Positions 1-9,399 of a DNA stretch of 64,000 nucleotides are shown piece after piece; within the stretch, counting starts at the first letter, position 1, and every line of letters begins with the position of its first letter. Under the pieces are notes generated by a model. The model saw only the letters and a program-made list of their open reading frames with translations. It was not told the origin of the DNA and made no database searches. Where the stretch lies: contig NZ_NFHH01000003.1 of assembly GCF_002161285.1 (NCBI RefSeq), positions 124,001 through 188,000 on the forward strand, read 5' to 3'. A program made the position numbers and the translations under genes. This stretch comes from Blautia sp. An81 (GTDB lineage: Bacteria; Bacillota; Clostridia; Lachnospirales; Lachnospiraceae).

Positions 1-447
1 AATGACCTGGGAAAGATCTGCAGATTCGGAAGTGTGAAAGTGACAGAGTATATGGCTGTTCATAAGTATTCAAAGATTATGCATATCTGCTCTCAGGTAG
101 AAGGTGTGATCCGGGAAGACAAAGATGCATTAGACGCTATCGAGGCGGTGCTTCCTGCAGGCACTTTGTCAGGAGCTCCTAAGATCCGGGCCTGCCAGAT
201 CATAGAGGAGCTGGAAAAAGAGGAACGGGGCATTTACGGAGGCGCCCTGGGATATCTGGATTTTACAGGAAATATGGATACCTGCATTGCCATCCGCATG
301 GCGGTGAAAAAAGATCAAAAGGTTTATGTCCAGGCAGGAGGCGGTATCGTGGCAGACAGTATTCCGGAGAAAGAATACGAAGAATCCGCCAATAAAGCGG
401 CGGCTGTGATCCAGGCCATCATTCAGGCAGAGGAGGAAGGAATATGA
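1..447 (+). CDS. trpE: Anthranilate synthase component I, C-terminal part (5' end outside window)
   Basis: Open from base 1, 148 codons visible. TrpE uses chorismate and ammonia (supplied by TrpG) to make anthranilate, the first step of tryptophan synthesis. The visible part is the end of the chorismate-binding domain: the signature LPAGTLSGAPKIRA lies at about residues 51-64, followed by GGALGYLDFTG and a QAGGGIVADS stretch typical of the family. The stop overlaps the trpGD start (ATGA, 4 nt), which implies translational coupling. The missing N-terminal part would hold the feedback site and the upstream leader, so regulation of the operon cannot be judged here. PabB or another chorismate-using paralogue is ruled out by the following trp genes. 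Confidence 0.96.
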   Translation, partial: NDLGKICRFGSVKVTEYMAVHKYSKIMHICSQVEGVIREDKDALDAIEAVLPAGTLSGAPKIRACQIIEELEKEERGIYGGALGYLDFTGNMDTCIAIRMAVKKDQKVYVQAGGGIVADSIPEKEYEESANKAAAVIQAIIQAEEEGI

Positions 448-2048
448 TCTTAGTGATTGATAATTACGACAGCTTTACTTATAACCTGGTCCAATATCTG
501 GGCACTATCCGGCCAGATATCCAGGTGGTCCGAAACGACCAGGTGACTCTGGAAGAAATCGAAAAATGGGATCCTTCCCATATCCTCCTTTCCCCGGGAC
601 CGGGCTATCCGGAGAAAGCCGGGATCTGCATAAATGTGGTGAAAAAATTTCAGGGAAAGATCCCTATACTGGGAATCTGTCTGGGACATCAGGCTATCTG
701 CCAGGCATATGGGGCGGTGATCGCCCCGGCAAAAGAACTGATGCACGGAAAGAAAAGCCTGATAACCCTAAAACCGGACTGTTCCCTGTTTGCAGGACTG
801 GCCGGGACTATAGAAGCAGCCAGGTATCATTCTCTGGCTGTAAAAAGAGATACCCTTCCGGACTGTCTGAAGATCACGGCGCAGACAGAAGACGGCGAGG
901 TTATGGCGGTAGAGCATAAAGAATATCCTGTATATGGGCTTCAGTTTCACCCGGAGTCGGTGCTGACGCCAAAGGGAATGAAGATACTGGGAAATTTTGT
1001 AAAGATTGAGAGAAAGGAAAGAAAAGTTATGATAAAAGAAGCAATCCACACATTAATGGATGGAAAAGATCTGTCTTATGAGATGGCGAAAGGCGTTATG
1101 GAGGAGATGATGGACGGAACTGCTACCCAGGCCCAGATGGGAGCCTTTCTGGCGGCTCTGCGGATGCAGGGAGAGACCATTGATGAAATCACGGCTTTTG
1201 CCCAGGTTATGCGGGATAAGGGGATCAAGATCCAGCCTCAGAGAGAAGTTATCGATATTGTGGGTACAGGAGGCGATGAAGCTGGAACCTTTAACATCTC
1301 CACCACCTCTGCCTTTGTAGTGGCAGCAGGGGGAATTCCTGTGGCAAAGCATGGAAACCGGAGTGTTTCCAGCAAGAGCGGAGCCGCAGACGTGCTGGAA
1401 AAGCTGGGAGCCAATGTTTCCCTGGATCCGGAACAGAATGAAACTATTTTAAACCGTACAGGCATGTGCTTTCTTTTTGCCCCGGTATATCATTCTTCCA
1501 TGAAATATGCAGCCCCGGTAAGACAGCAGATGGGTGTGCGGACAGTCTTTAACATTCTGGGGCCTCTTTCCAATCCGGCGGCAGCTACCATGCAGCTGTT
1601 AGGCGTCTATGACAAAAAGCTGGTAGAGCCTCTGGCAAAGGTCCTGGGAAATCTGGGTGTGACCAGAGGGGTGGCTGTTTGCGGAGCAGACGGCCTGGAT
1701 GAGATCACCCTTACCGGAGAGACCCTGGTGTGTGAGATCCGGTTTGGAAAAGTAAAAAGCTATACCATTTCCCCGGAACAGTTTGGTATGGAGCGGTGTG
1801 ATCTTTCCTGTCTGGTAGGAGGAGATCCTCAGGAAAACGCCAGGATCACCAGAGATATCCTGGAAGGAAGAGAGAGGGGGCCCAAGCGGAACGTAGTACT
1901 TTTAAATGCCGGCATGAGCCTGTATCTGGGCATTGACGGCATTACTCTGGAGGAAGGGATAAAGATGGCGGGCGAGCTTATTGACAGTGGAAAAGCTGCT
2001 GAGAAACTGGAAGAGTTTATCAAAGCCACAAAGGAATACGAGGTATAG
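444..2048 (+). CDS. trpGD: Fused anthranilate synthase component II / anthranilate phosphoribosyltransferase
   Basis: 534 residues, two enzymes in one chain. Residues 1-190 are a class I glutamine amidotransferase: LLSPGPGYP, nucleophile Cys79 in GICLGHQ, and His169/Glu171 in FHPES. A new module begins at Met196 and is TrpD: the PRPP-binding GTGGD at 274-278, then FNIS and KHGNR. The first half supplies ammonia to TrpE; the second transfers phosphoribose from PRPP to anthranilate. The linker is very short (about 6 residues) and Met196 is where a separate trpD would start, so the fusion looks like loss of the stop between adjacent genes. It overlaps trpE by 4 nt and trpC starts 4 nt after its stop. 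Confidence 0.97.
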   Translation: MILVIDNYDSFTYNLVQYLGTIRPDIQVVRNDQVTLEEIEKWDPSHILLSPGPGYPEKAGICINVVKKFQGKIPILGICLGHQAICQAYGAVIAPAKELMHGKKSLITLKPDCSLFAGLAGTIEAARYHSLAVKRDTLPDCLKITAQTEDGEVMAVEHKEYPVYGLQFHPESVLTPKGMKILGNFVKIERKERKVMIKEAIHTLMDGKDLSYEMAKGVMEEMMDGTATQAQMGAFLAALRMQGETIDEITAFAQVMRDKGIKIQPQREVIDIVGTGGDEAGTFNISTTSAFVVAAGGIPVAKHGNRSVSSKSGAADVLEKLGANVSLDPEQNETILNRTGMCFLFAPVYHSSMKYAAPVRQQMGVRTVFNILGPLSNPAAATMQLLGVYDKKLVEPLAKVLGNLGVTRGVAVCGADGLDEITLTGETLVCEIRFGKVKSYTISPEQFGMERCDLSCLVGGDPQENARITRDILEGRERGPKRNVVLLNAGMSLYLGIDGITLEEGIKMAGELIDSGKAAEKLEEFIKATKEYEV

Positions 2049-2051
2049 AAA

Positions 2052-2849
2052 ATGATATTAGAGAAAATTGCAGCTTCCACCAGAAAACGGGTGGAAGAAA
2101 GAAAAAAGGAAGTTCCGCTGGAGAAGATGAAAGCTCAGGCGGAAGCTATGGAGAAAAATACCGGCTTTCCCTTTTACCGGGCTTTGGCTCAGAAAGATAT
2201 GTCCTTTATCTGTGAGGTAAAGAAAGCTTCCCCCTCCAAGGGAATTATTGCAGAAAACTTCCCTTATCTGGAAATTGCCAGAGAATATGAAAGGGCAGGA
2301 GCTTCTGCAATATCCTGTCTTACAGAGCCGGAGTTTTTCCTGGGAAAGGACCAGTATCTGAAAGAAATTGCCGGGGAAGTTTCTATTCCGGTCCTGAGAA
2401 AGGATTTTGTGATAGATTCCTATCAGATTTATGAGGCCAAGACTCTGGGAGCTTCTGCAGTGCTGCTGATCTGTTCCCTGTTAGGGGAAGAGTCCTTGAA
2501 AGAATATCTGAAGATTGCCAGGTCCCTGGGGATGACGGCCCTGACGGAAGCCCATGATGAAGAAGAGATCCGCCAGGCCCTCAGGGCGGGAGCTGATGTG
2601 ATCGGGGTAAACAACCGGAACCTGAAAAACTTTACAGTAGATGTGGAAAACAGTCTGCGGCTTCGGAGATATATACCGGAAGGAATCCTTTTTGTGGCAG
2701 AAAGCGGTATTCACAGCCCTGAGGATATTTCCAGACTTCGGGAGGCTGGAGTGGACGCTGTGCTCATCGGAGAAGCCCTTATGAAAAGTGAGAACAAAAA
2801 GGAAATGCTGAACTGGCTGAAGAAAGGAGACATCAGTGACCAAGATTAA
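2052..2849 (+). CDS. trpC: Indole-3-glycerol phosphate synthase
   Basis: 265 residues, a single (beta/alpha)8 barrel. It closes carboxyphenylamino-deoxyribulose phosphate to indole-3-glycerol phosphate. Recognisable features are CEVKKASPSKG at residues 54-64, containing a catalytic Lys, FLGKDQYL, the VLRKDF strand, LLGEES, GVNNRNL, and the phosphate-binding AESGI...VLIGEALM end. It is monofunctional; TrpF is encoded separately, unlike the E. coli trpCF fusion. The ATG lies 4 nt after the trpGD stop, so the genes are coupled. Its last 14 nt overlap the trpF start. Confidence 0.97.
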   Translation: MILEKIAASTRKRVEERKKEVPLEKMKAQAEAMEKNTGFPFYRALAQKDMSFICEVKKASPSKGIIAENFPYLEIAREYERAGASAISCLTEPEFFLGKDQYLKEIAGEVSIPVLRKDFVIDSYQIYEAKTLGASAVLLICSLLGEESLKEYLKIARSLGMTALTEAHDEEEIRQALRAGADVIGVNNRNLKNFTVDVENSLRLRRYIPEGILFVAESGIHSPEDISRLREAGVDAVLIGEALMKSENKKEMLNWLKKGDISDQD

Positions 2850-3444
2850 GATCTGCGGACTGAAGACAATAGAAGATATACAAGCCATGAACCGCTGGAA
2901 GCCGGACTTTGCAGGATTTGTTTTTGCATCGGGAAAGCGGCAGATCACACCTGGGCAGGCTGCAGAGCTTCGTAGGGCTCTTGATCCCAAGATCCAGGCG
3001 GTAGGGGTTTTTGTAAATGCTCCTCTGAAGGAAGCGGCTGTTTTGGCAGAGACAGGAGTGATCCAGTATATACAGCTTCACGGAGATGAGGACGCCGCCT
3101 ATATGGAGGCTCTCAGGAAACAGACAGATAAGCCTCTGGTCAAAGCCGTGGCGGCCAGGAGCAGAGAAGAGATCCTGGAAGCTGAAAAACTTCCCTGTGA
3201 ATATCTTCTCCTTGACGCTTACAAAAAAGGCAGCCCGGGAGGAAATGGGGAAACTTTTGACTGGAAGATCATTCCTCCCCTTAAAAAGCCCTGGTTTCTG
3301 GCAGGAGGCCTTTCTCCGGGAAATGTGGAGCAGGCCATAAAAACCTGCCGGCCTTTTGGCGTGGATGTCAGCAGCGGAGTGGAGATACAAGGGAAAAAAT
3401 CCCAACAGCGGATCAGAGAATTTATAGAAAAAGTGAGAGGATAA
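2836..3444 (+). CDS. trpF: Phosphoribosylanthranilate isomerase
   Basis: 202 residues, typical single-domain TrpF barrel. It isomerises phosphoribosylanthranilate to the carboxyphenylamino-deoxyribulose phosphate used by TrpC. The N-terminal KICGLKT with its catalytic Cys is diagnostic; the barrel then shows [34 protein letters not shown] with the catalytic Asp, and the phosphate-binding [10 protein letters not shown] and GVDVSSGVE. The start is GTG at 2836 inside the end of trpC, chosen because AAAGGAGA lies 6 nt upstream and because KICGL must be at the N-terminus. The 14-nt overlap points to coupled translation. Confidence 0.96.
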   Translation: MTKIKICGLKTIEDIQAMNRWKPDFAGFVFASGKRQITPGQAAELRRALDPKIQAVGVFVNAPLKEAAVLAETGVIQYIQLHGDEDAAYMEALRKQTDKPLVKAVAARSREEILEAEKLPCEYLLLDAYKKGSPGGNGETFDWKIIPPLKKPWFLAGGLSPGNVEQAIKTCRPFGVDVSSGVEIQGKKSQQRIREFIEKVRG

Positions 3445-3448
3445 GAAT

Positions 3449-4633
3449 ATGGGAAAAGGAAGATATGGAATTTTTGGAGGACAGTATATACCGGAAACCC
3501 TGATGAATGCCGTGGAGGAACTGGAGGAGGCTTATGCCAGATACAGTCAGGATCCGGAATTTCTGGAAGAGCTGGAGAATCTGTTGAAAAATTATGCGGG
3601 AAGGCCTTCTATGTTGTATTATGCAGAGAAAATGACCAGGGATCTTAAGGGAGCAAAGATTTATCTGAAAAGGGAAGATCTCAACCATACCGGTTCCCAC
3701 AAGATCAACAATGTACTGGGGCAGGCCCTTCTGGCAAAGAAAATGGGAAAGACCAGGATCATTGCGGAAACAGGGGCCGGACAGCACGGAGTGGCAGCAG
3801 CCACAGCAGCAGCCCTTATGGATATGGAATGTGATATTTACATGGGAAAAGAGGATATGGACAGGCAGGCCTTAAATGTTTACCGTATGGAGTTGCTGGG
3901 GGCAAAGGTCCATGGAGTTTCCAGCGGAACGGGAACTTTAAAAGACGCAGTAAACGAAACTATGCGGGAATGGACCAGGAGAATGGAAGATACCCTCTAT
4001 GTACTGGGATCTGTTATGGGTCCCCATCCCTTCCCTATGATGGTCCGGGATTTCCAGAAGGTGATCGGAAAAGAGATCCGGGAACAGCTTATGGAGAAAG
4101 AAGGCCGTCTTCCTGACGCGGTCATCGCCTGTGTGGGAGGAGGCAGCAACGCCATGGGAGCTTTCTATGAATTTATTCCCGATGAAAAAGTCCGCCTTAT
4201 TGGCTGTGAGGCTGGAGGTCTGGGTATTGATACAGAGAAACATGCGGCGACTTTAAGCCGTGGGACCACAGGAATTTTTCACGGAATGAAATCCGTTTTC
4301 TGTCAGGATGAATATGGACAGATCGCTCCGGTATATTCCATATCTGCAGGGCTGGATTATCCAGGCATTGGACCGGAACATGCTCATCTGGCGAAAATCG
4401 GAAGAGCAGAGTATGTTCCTATAACTGACCGGGAAGCTGTGGAAGCCTTTGAGTATCTGTCCCGGACCGAAGGGATCATACCAGCCATAGAAAGCGCTCA
4501 TGCAGTGGCTTATGCCAGAAAGCTGGCACCAAAGATGGGAAAAGACCAGATCATAGTGGTAAACCTCTCCGGAAGAGGAGACAAGGATGTAGCGGCAATC
4601 GCAAGATACAGAGGAGTGGAGATTTATGAGTAA
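3449..4633 (+). CDS. trpB: Tryptophan synthase beta chain
   Basis: 394 residues, the standard length for TrpB1. It condenses indole with serine using pyridoxal phosphate. The PLP Schiff-base lysine is Lys85 in [10 protein letters not shown]; the cofactor phosphate loop GGGSNAMG and the late HAVAYA and SGRGDKD motifs are all present. It forms the alpha2beta2 complex with TrpA, whose gene overlaps its 3' end by 8 nt. The ATG is preceded by GGATAAGA, a modest ribosome site 4 nt after the trpF stop, so coupling is likely. Confidence 0.97.
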   Translation: MGKGRYGIFGGQYIPETLMNAVEELEEAYARYSQDPEFLEELENLLKNYAGRPSMLYYAEKMTRDLKGAKIYLKREDLNHTGSHKINNVLGQALLAKKMGKTRIIAETGAGQHGVAAATAAALMDMECDIYMGKEDMDRQALNVYRMELLGAKVHGVSSGTGTLKDAVNETMREWTRRMEDTLYVLGSVMGPHPFPMMVRDFQKVIGKEIREQLMEKEGRLPDAVIACVGGGSNAMGAFYEFIPDEKVRLIGCEAGGLGIDTEKHAATLSRGTTGIFHGMKSVFCQDEYGQIAPVYSISAGLDYPGIGPEHAHLAKIGRAEYVPITDREAVEAFEYLSRTEGIIPAIESAHAVAYARKLAPKMGKDQIIVVNLSGRGDKDVAAIARYRGVEIYE

Positions 4634-5402
4634 GATTTCAGAAGCATTTAAAGACACCAAAGCATTTATTCCATTTATTACAGGAGGAGATCTTTCACTG
4701 GAGATCACAGAACAGCTTTTATATGCCATGGAAGAGGCGGGAGCAGATATTATTGAGATCGGGATTCCCTTTTCAGACCCTATTGCAGAAGGACCTGTGA
4801 TCCAGGCCGCAAATGAGCGGGCTCTGGCAGCAGGCTGTACTACAGACAAGCTTTTTAAGACAGTGAAGAAAGCAAGAAAGAAAGTACAGGTTCCCATGGT
4901 TTTTCTTACCTATCTGAACCCTATCTATACTTACGGGAAAGAACGTTTTATGGAACGGTGCAGGGAATGCGGGATCCAGGGCGTGATCGTGCCGGACATG
5001 CCTTTTGAGGAGAAAGGGGAACTTAAGGAAGTCTGCAAAGAATATGGGATAGAGATTATTTCCCTGATCGCTCCTACCTCCAATGAAAGGATCGCGGCTA
5101 TTGCAAAGGAAGCGGAAGGATATATCTACTGTGTATCTTCTCTGGGGGTTACAGGGGTGCGGGAACAGATTTCTACAGATATTAAAGGCATGGTGGATAA
5201 GGTCCGGCAGGTGACAGAGGTTCCCTGTGCAGTAGGATTCGGCATTTCTACACCGGAACAGGCACAGAAAATGGCGGCAGTTTCTGACGGGGTCATTGTT
5301 GGAAGCAGAATTGTGAAAATTGTGGAGGAATATGGAGAACATGCAGTGCCCTATGTAAAAGAATATGTTGAAAACATGAAAAAGGCGCTGAAAAAAAGCT
5401 GA
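4626..5402 (+). CDS. trpA: Tryptophan synthase alpha chain
   Basis: 258 residues. It splits indole-3-glycerol phosphate to indole and glyceraldehyde 3-phosphate, and indole is tunnelled to Trp[15 protein letters not shown] at residues 44-57 holds the two acidic residues of the active site: Glu44 corresponds to E. coli Glu49, and the second position (E. coli Asp60) is Glu55, a variant I believe occurs in many family members. [14 protein letters not shown] and GFGISTPEQ are also typical. It overlaps trpB by 8 nt and is the last gene of the trp operon. I see no hairpin terminator before the next promoter at 5431. Confidence 0.96.
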   Translation: MSKISEAFKDTKAFIPFITGGDLSLEITEQLLYAMEEAGADIIEIGIPFSDPIAEGPVIQAANERALAAGCTTDKLFKTVKKARKKVQVPMVFLTYLNPIYTYGKERFMERCRECGIQGVIVPDMPFEEKGELKEVCKEYGIEIISLIAPTSNERIAAIAKEAEGYIYCVSSLGVTGVREQISTDIKGMVDKVRQVTEVPCAVGFGISTPEQAQKMAAVSDGVIVGSRIVKIVEEYGEHAVPYVKEYVENMKKALKKS

Positions 5403-5430
5403 GAAGATGTTAAATTATTATCATAGCCTA

Positions 5431-5459
5431 TTGAAAAAAATCTTAAAAAAGAGTAAAAT
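5431..5459 (+). promoter_or_regulatory. Sigma-A promoter of the decarboxylase operon
   Basis: TTGAAA at 5431-5436 and TAAAAT at 5454-5459, separated by 17 bp, in the gap after trpA. It gives a leader of about 65 nt before the carboxyltransferase ATG at 5531. The genes down to the terminator at 10831-10879 appear to be read from here. Confidence 0.75.
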
Positions 5460-5530
5460 TAATACGCACGTTGGTTTTATTTATGCAGTGTTTTAAATGA
5501 CCAAAATATTAAAAAACGGAGGGCTGATAA

Positions 5531-6967
5531 ATGAGTAGTACAGCACAAAGCTTGGCAGGCAAAAGAATCTATTCTTTGCTTGATGAGAACAGTTTTGTTG
5601 AAATTGGCGGCTGTGTGACCGCAAGAAATACAGATTTCAACTTATCTGAAAAAGAAACGCCGGCAGATGGTGTCATCACCGGATACGGCGTCATTGACGG
5701 CAGTCTGGTCTATGTTTACAGTCAGGATGCATCTGTGTTAAATGGGTCTATCGGTGAGATGCATGCGAAGAAGATCGTAAATCTGTATGATCTGGCCATG
5801 AAGACAGGAGCTCCTGTGATCGGACTGATCGACTGTGCAGGCCTCAGACTGCAGGAGGCTACAGATGCCTTAAATGCTTTTGGCGAAATCTACACAAAGC
5901 AGGTAATGGCTTCAGGGGTGATTCCTCAGATTACGGGTATTTTTGGAACCTGCGGAGGAGGACTGGCAGTAGTCCCCGGACTTACAGACTTTACTTTTAT
6001 GGAGAAAGATATGGCAAGACTGTTTGTAAATTCTCCCAATGCTCTGGAAGGAAATGATATTTCCAAATGCGATACTTCCAGCGCTCAGTATCAGAGCCAG
6101 AATGCAGGTCTGGTAGATGTGCTGGGAACAGAGGAAGAGATCCTGGCACAGATGAGACAGTTGATATCTATGCTGCCATCCAACTATGAAGATAATTCTG
6201 CATATACAGAATGCACAGACGATCTGAACCGGGTGTGCCCGGAACTGGCAAATTGTGTGGGAGATACTTCCATTGCACTGTCTCAGATCGCAGACAACAA
6301 CGAATTCTTTGAAGTGAAAGCAGAGTACGCAAAGGATATGGTAACGGGCTTTATCCGCTTAAATGGAGCAACTGTAGGCTGTGTGGCAAACAGAAGCGAG
6401 ATCTACAATGAAGAGGGAGAAAAGACAGATTCCTTTGATAATGTATTATCTGCAAGAGGATGCAAGAAGGCAGCACAGTTCGTAAAATTCTGTGACGCTT
6501 TTGAGATCCCTGTGTTGACTCTTACCAATGTAAAGGGATATAAAGCAACTAAATGCTCTGAGGCAAATATGGCAAGAAATGCGGCAGAGCTGACCAATGC
6601 ATTTATCAGCGCTACTGTTCCAAAGGTAAATGTGGTGATCGGGGAAGCTTTCGGAAGCGCTTATCTGACTATGAACAGCAAATCCACAGGTGCCGATATG
6701 GTTTATGCATGGCCTTCTGCTCAGATCGGTATGATGGACGCAAAACTGGCAGCCAAGATCATGTATGCCGGATCTGACGTACAGACTATTAATGAGAAGG
6801 CAGCAGAATATGCTATGCTCCAGTCCAGCGCTCTTTCAGCAGCAAAGAGAGGCTATGTAGACACTATCATCGAGCCTCTGGATACCAGAAAATATGTCAT
6901 CGGTGCTTTTGAGATGTTATTCACAAAGAGAGAAAATCGTCCTGACAAAAAACACGGCACGGTTTAA
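5531..6967 (+). CDS. Carboxyl transferase domain protein (MmdA / 12S-like, divergent)
   Basis: 478 residues, crotonase-fold acyl-CoA carboxyltransferase of the biotin-dependent family. Ribosome site GGAGGG 6 nt upstream. Canonical MmdA/PccB proteins are a little longer (about 510-520) and carry SGGARIQEG at the first oxyanion site; here the matching stretch reads CAGLRLQEA. The second site reads GEAFGSAYLTM instead of the usual GKAYGGAY type. Family membership is clear, but the acyl-CoA substrate is not. With the biotin carrier, OadB and OadG genes that follow, it probably removes or exchanges a carboxyl group between an acyl-CoA and biotin. Methylmalonyl-CoA decarboxylase alpha subunit is the nearest named role. 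Confidence 0.85.
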   Translation: MSSTAQSLAGKRIYSLLDENSFVEIGGCVTARNTDFNLSEKETPADGVITGYGVIDGSLVYVYSQDASVLNGSIGEMHAKKIVNLYDLAMKTGAPVIGLIDCAGLRLQEATDALNAFGEIYTKQVMASGVIPQITGIFGTCGGGLAVVPGLTDFTFMEKDMARLFVNSPNALEGNDISKCDTSSAQYQSQNAGLVDVLGTEEEILAQMRQLISMLPSNYEDNSAYTECTDDLNRVCPELANCVGDTSIALSQIADNNEFFEVKAEYAKDMVTGFIRLNGATVGCVANRSEIYNEEGEKTDSFDNVLSARGCKKAAQFVKFCDAFEIPVLTLTNVKGYKATKCSEANMARNAAELTNAFISATVPKVNVVIGEAFGSAYLTMNSKSTGADMVYAWPSAQIGMMDAKLAAKIMYAGSDVQTINEKAAEYAMLQSSALSAAKRGYVDTIIEPLDTRKYVIGAFEMLFTKRENRPDKKHGTV

Positions 6968-6981
6968 GCGAGGTGAAGCAT

Positions 6982-7752
6982 ATGAAGCAGATAGGAAAAA
7001 AATTAGGAGGACTCGTATCCTTAGGTATTCTGACCCTTACCCTGACTGCCTGTACCGGTTCCCAGGAGGAGATCAACGAAACAGTAGCAAATAATCTGTA
7101 CAGCACCACTACCTCTACTATGGAGACTCTGGTTGCTTATGACAACGCAACCATGGAGCAGGCCATAGAAGAAAATCCCAATATGGACGATTTTACCAGG
7201 AGTGCTTTTCAGGCCTGGATGGATTCTTCAGAGGAACTGGGTGTCTATATCGGATTTGAAGATGTAGATCCTTCAGAGGCAGTAAGAAAAGATGGAAGCA
7301 ACTATGTAGTGGATCTGGAAGCAGAATTTGAAAATGGTACAGCCGATGTTCAGATGGTTTACGACAGCAAGCTGAATGCGGACAGCATCGGATTCAGTAT
7401 GCAGTATACCATGGGAGAGAAGATGCAGGATGCTGCCATGAATGCCGTAGTCGGCCTTGGAACAGTGTTTATCGTACTGTTCTTCTTGGTTTTTGTTATT
7501 TCTCTTTTTAAATATATACCCGGTCTTGTGGATTCTTTTGGAAAAAAGAAAACAGAAACCCCGGCCCCGGCTCCTGTTTCTGCAGCCCCTGCGCCTGCGG
7601 TTGTTCCTGCAGCAGAAGAGGAGGAAGTACTTACAGATGATCTGGAACTGGTGGCTGTTATCGCAGCAGCTATTGCAGCTTCTGAAAATACATCCCCGGA
7701 CAGCTTTGTAGTCCGTTCGATCAGAAAATCAAAGAAAAATAATTGGCGTTAG
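6982..7752 (+). CDS. OadG-family subunit with N-terminal lipoprotein domain
   Basis: 256 residues from ATG 6982, chosen over GTG 6973 because AGGTGA sits 6 nt upstream. A signal peptide ends in the lipobox LTAC with Cys24, then about 130 residues of extracytoplasmic domain, one membrane segment (about 156-176), a Pro/Ala linker, and a C-terminal LVAVIAAAIAA helix characteristic of OadG. OadG anchors the biotin-linked carboxyltransferase to the OadB pump; usual members are about 80-120 residues without a lipoprotein head. The predicted topology (outside domain, one span, inside tail) agrees with OadG. The role of the extra domain is unknown. It starts 14 nt after the preceding gene. Confidence 0.82.
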   Translation: MKQIGKKLGGLVSLGILTLTLTACTGSQEEINETVANNLYSTTTSTMETLVAYDNATMEQAIEENPNMDDFTRSAFQAWMDSSEELGVYIGFEDVDPSEAVRKDGSNYVVDLEAEFENGTADVQMVYDSKLNADSIGFSMQYTMGEKMQDAAMNAVVGLGTVFIVLFFLVFVISLFKYIPGLVDSFGKKKTETPAPAPVSAAPAPAVVPAAEEEEVLTDDLELVAVIAAAIAASENTSPDSFVVRSIRKSKKNNWR

Positions 7753-7777
7753 CTGAAAGCCATAGGAGGAAAAGAAT

Positions 7778-8155
7778 ATGAAATCTTATACAATCACTGT
7801 AAACGGCGTTGCATATGATGTAACAGTAGAAGAAGGCGCAGGAAATGGAGCAGCACCTGTGGCCGCACCAAAAGCAGCACCAAAGGCCGCTCCCAAGGCA
7901 GCACCTGCTCCCGCAGCAGCACCTGCACCTGCAGCAGCAGGCTCTATCGAAGTAAAGGCTTCTGTACCAGGCAAAGTTTGCAGCGTGGCAGCCAATGCCG
8001 GACAGGCTCTGAAAGCAGGAGACCCTATCGTTGTTCTGGAAGCCATGAAGATGGAAATTCCCGTAGTAGCACCTCAGGACGGCACAGTGGCAAGCATTAA
8101 CGTGGCAGTAGGAGACGCTGTGGAAAACGGCGATGTCCTTGCTACCATGAACTAA
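7778..8155 (+). CDS. Biotin carboxyl carrier protein of decarboxylase
   Basis: 125 residues. A short N-terminal strand segment is followed by a linker of repeated AAPK/APAA units (about residues 26-54), then a biotinyl domain with EAMKMEIP; Lys91 is the expected biotin attachment site. It shuttles the carboxyl group from the carboxyltransferase(s) to OadB. The Ala/Pro linker is a flexible arm, as in the 1.3S subunit of transcarboxylase and in MmdC. Ribosome site AGGAGG lies 9 nt before the ATG. No biotin ligase gene is in the window. Confidence 0.95.
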   Translation: MKSYTITVNGVAYDVTVEEGAGNGAAPVAAPKAAPKAAPKAAPAPAAAPAPAAAGSIEVKASVPGKVCSVAANAGQALKAGDPIVVLEAMKMEIPVVAPQDGTVASINVAVGDAVENGDVLATMN

Positions 8156-8203
8156 GCGCTATGGACTGTGTAAAGTCAAAGAAAAAATACGGGAGGTAAA
8201 AAA

Positions 8204-9352
8204 ATGTCAAACATTGCAGATGTTGCGTCAAATCTTATCAGCCAGACCGCTTTTATGAATTTGACATTTGGAAATCTGATCATGATCCTAGTGGCGTTTG
8301 TATTCCTGTTCCTCGCCATTAAAATGGGGTTTGAACCCCTTTTGCTGGTGCCCATTGCATTCGGTATGCTTTTGGTAAATATTTATCCGGATATTATGAT
8401 CTCAGCGGAAGAGGCTTCAAACGGAACACCGGGACTTCTGCACGTTTTCTATATCCTGGATGAGTGGAGTGTTCTGCCTTCTCTGATCTTCCTGGGAGTT
8501 GGCGCTATGACAGACTTTGGTCCCCTGATCGCAAACCCCAAAAGTTTCCTTATGGGTGCTGCAGCACAGTTAGGTATTTATGTGGCTTATTTCCTGGCGA
8601 TCTTTATGGGATTCAATGGAAAAGCAGCAGCAGCTATTTCCATTATCGGAGGCGCTGACGGACCGACTTCTATTTTCCTGGCCGGCAAGCTGGGACAGTC
8701 GGGACTTATGGGAGCCATTGCAGTGGCAGCATATTCCTATATGTCTCTGGTTCCCATCATCCAGCCGCCTATTATGAAACTTCTTACAACAGAGGAAGAG
8801 AGAAAGATCAAGATGGAACAGCTTCGTCCGGTTTCCAAACTGGAAAAGATCCTGTTCCCTATCGTTATCACTGTAGTAGTATGTCTGATCCTGCCTACTA
8901 CCGCTCCTCTGGTTGGTATGCTGATGCTGGGAAATCTGTTCCGTGAGTCAGGCGTGGTAAAACAGCTGACTGAGACAGCTTCCAATGCCCTTATGTATAT
9001 CGTGGTTATCCTTCTGGGAACTTCTGTAGGAGCTTCCACAAGCGCAGAGGCTTTCCTGAAGATGGATACTCTGAAAATCGTTGTCCTGGGTCTGGTGGCC
9101 TTTGCCTTTGGTACTGCGGGAGGCGTGCTCCTGGGCAAGCTGATGTGTAAGCTGTCCCACGGCAAGATCAATCCTCTGATCGGTTCTGCCGGAGTATCTG
9201 CCGTACCTATGGCAGCCCGTGTATCTCAGAAGGTAGGCGCTGAGGCTGATCCTACCAACTTCCTGCTGATGCACGCCATGGGACCAAACGTAGCAGGCGT
9301 TATCGGTACAGCCGTAGCTGCCGGAACCTTTATGGCAATTTTCGGCGTATAG
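8204..9352 (+). CDS. Na+-translocating decarboxylase beta subunit (OadB/MmdB)
   Basis: 382 residues, very hydrophobic, about 9-11 membrane segments. It decarboxylates carboxybiotin and pumps Na+ out of the cell. The conserved GADGPT at residues 150-155 includes Asp152, corresponding to the ion-coupling Asp of OadB, and the NxxVAGV end is typical. Ribosome site GGGAGG upstream. It links the cytoplasmic carboxyl transfer encoded by its neighbours to a sodium gradient. OadB and MmdB cannot be separated by sequence alone. Confidence 0.94.
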   Translation: MSNIADVASNLISQTAFMNLTFGNLIMILVAFVFLFLAIKMGFEPLLLVPIAFGMLLVNIYPDIMISAEEASNGTPGLLHVFYILDEWSVLPSLIFLGVGAMTDFGPLIANPKSFLMGAAAQLGIYVAYFLAIFMGFNGKAAAAISIIGGADGPTSIFLAGKLGQSGLMGAIAVAAYSYMSLVPIIQPPIMKLLTTEEERKIKMEQLRPVSKLEKILFPIVITVVVCLILPTTAPLVGMLMLGNLFRESGVVKQLTETASNALMYIVVILLGTSVGASTSAEAFLKMDTLKIVVLGLVAFAFGTAGGVLLGKLMCKLSHGKINPLIGSAGVSAVPMAARVSQKVGAEADPTNFLLMHAMGPNVAGVIGTAVAAGTFMAIFGV

Positions 9353-9399
9353 TAAAATCCGCATCAGCGGACATGGAAATATAAATGGAGGAAAAAAAG

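Noticed and set aside
7861-7940. Repeated AAP/AAPK units that might be a DNA repeat
   Set aside because: They encode the flexible linker of the biotin carrier protein, a usual feature of that family.
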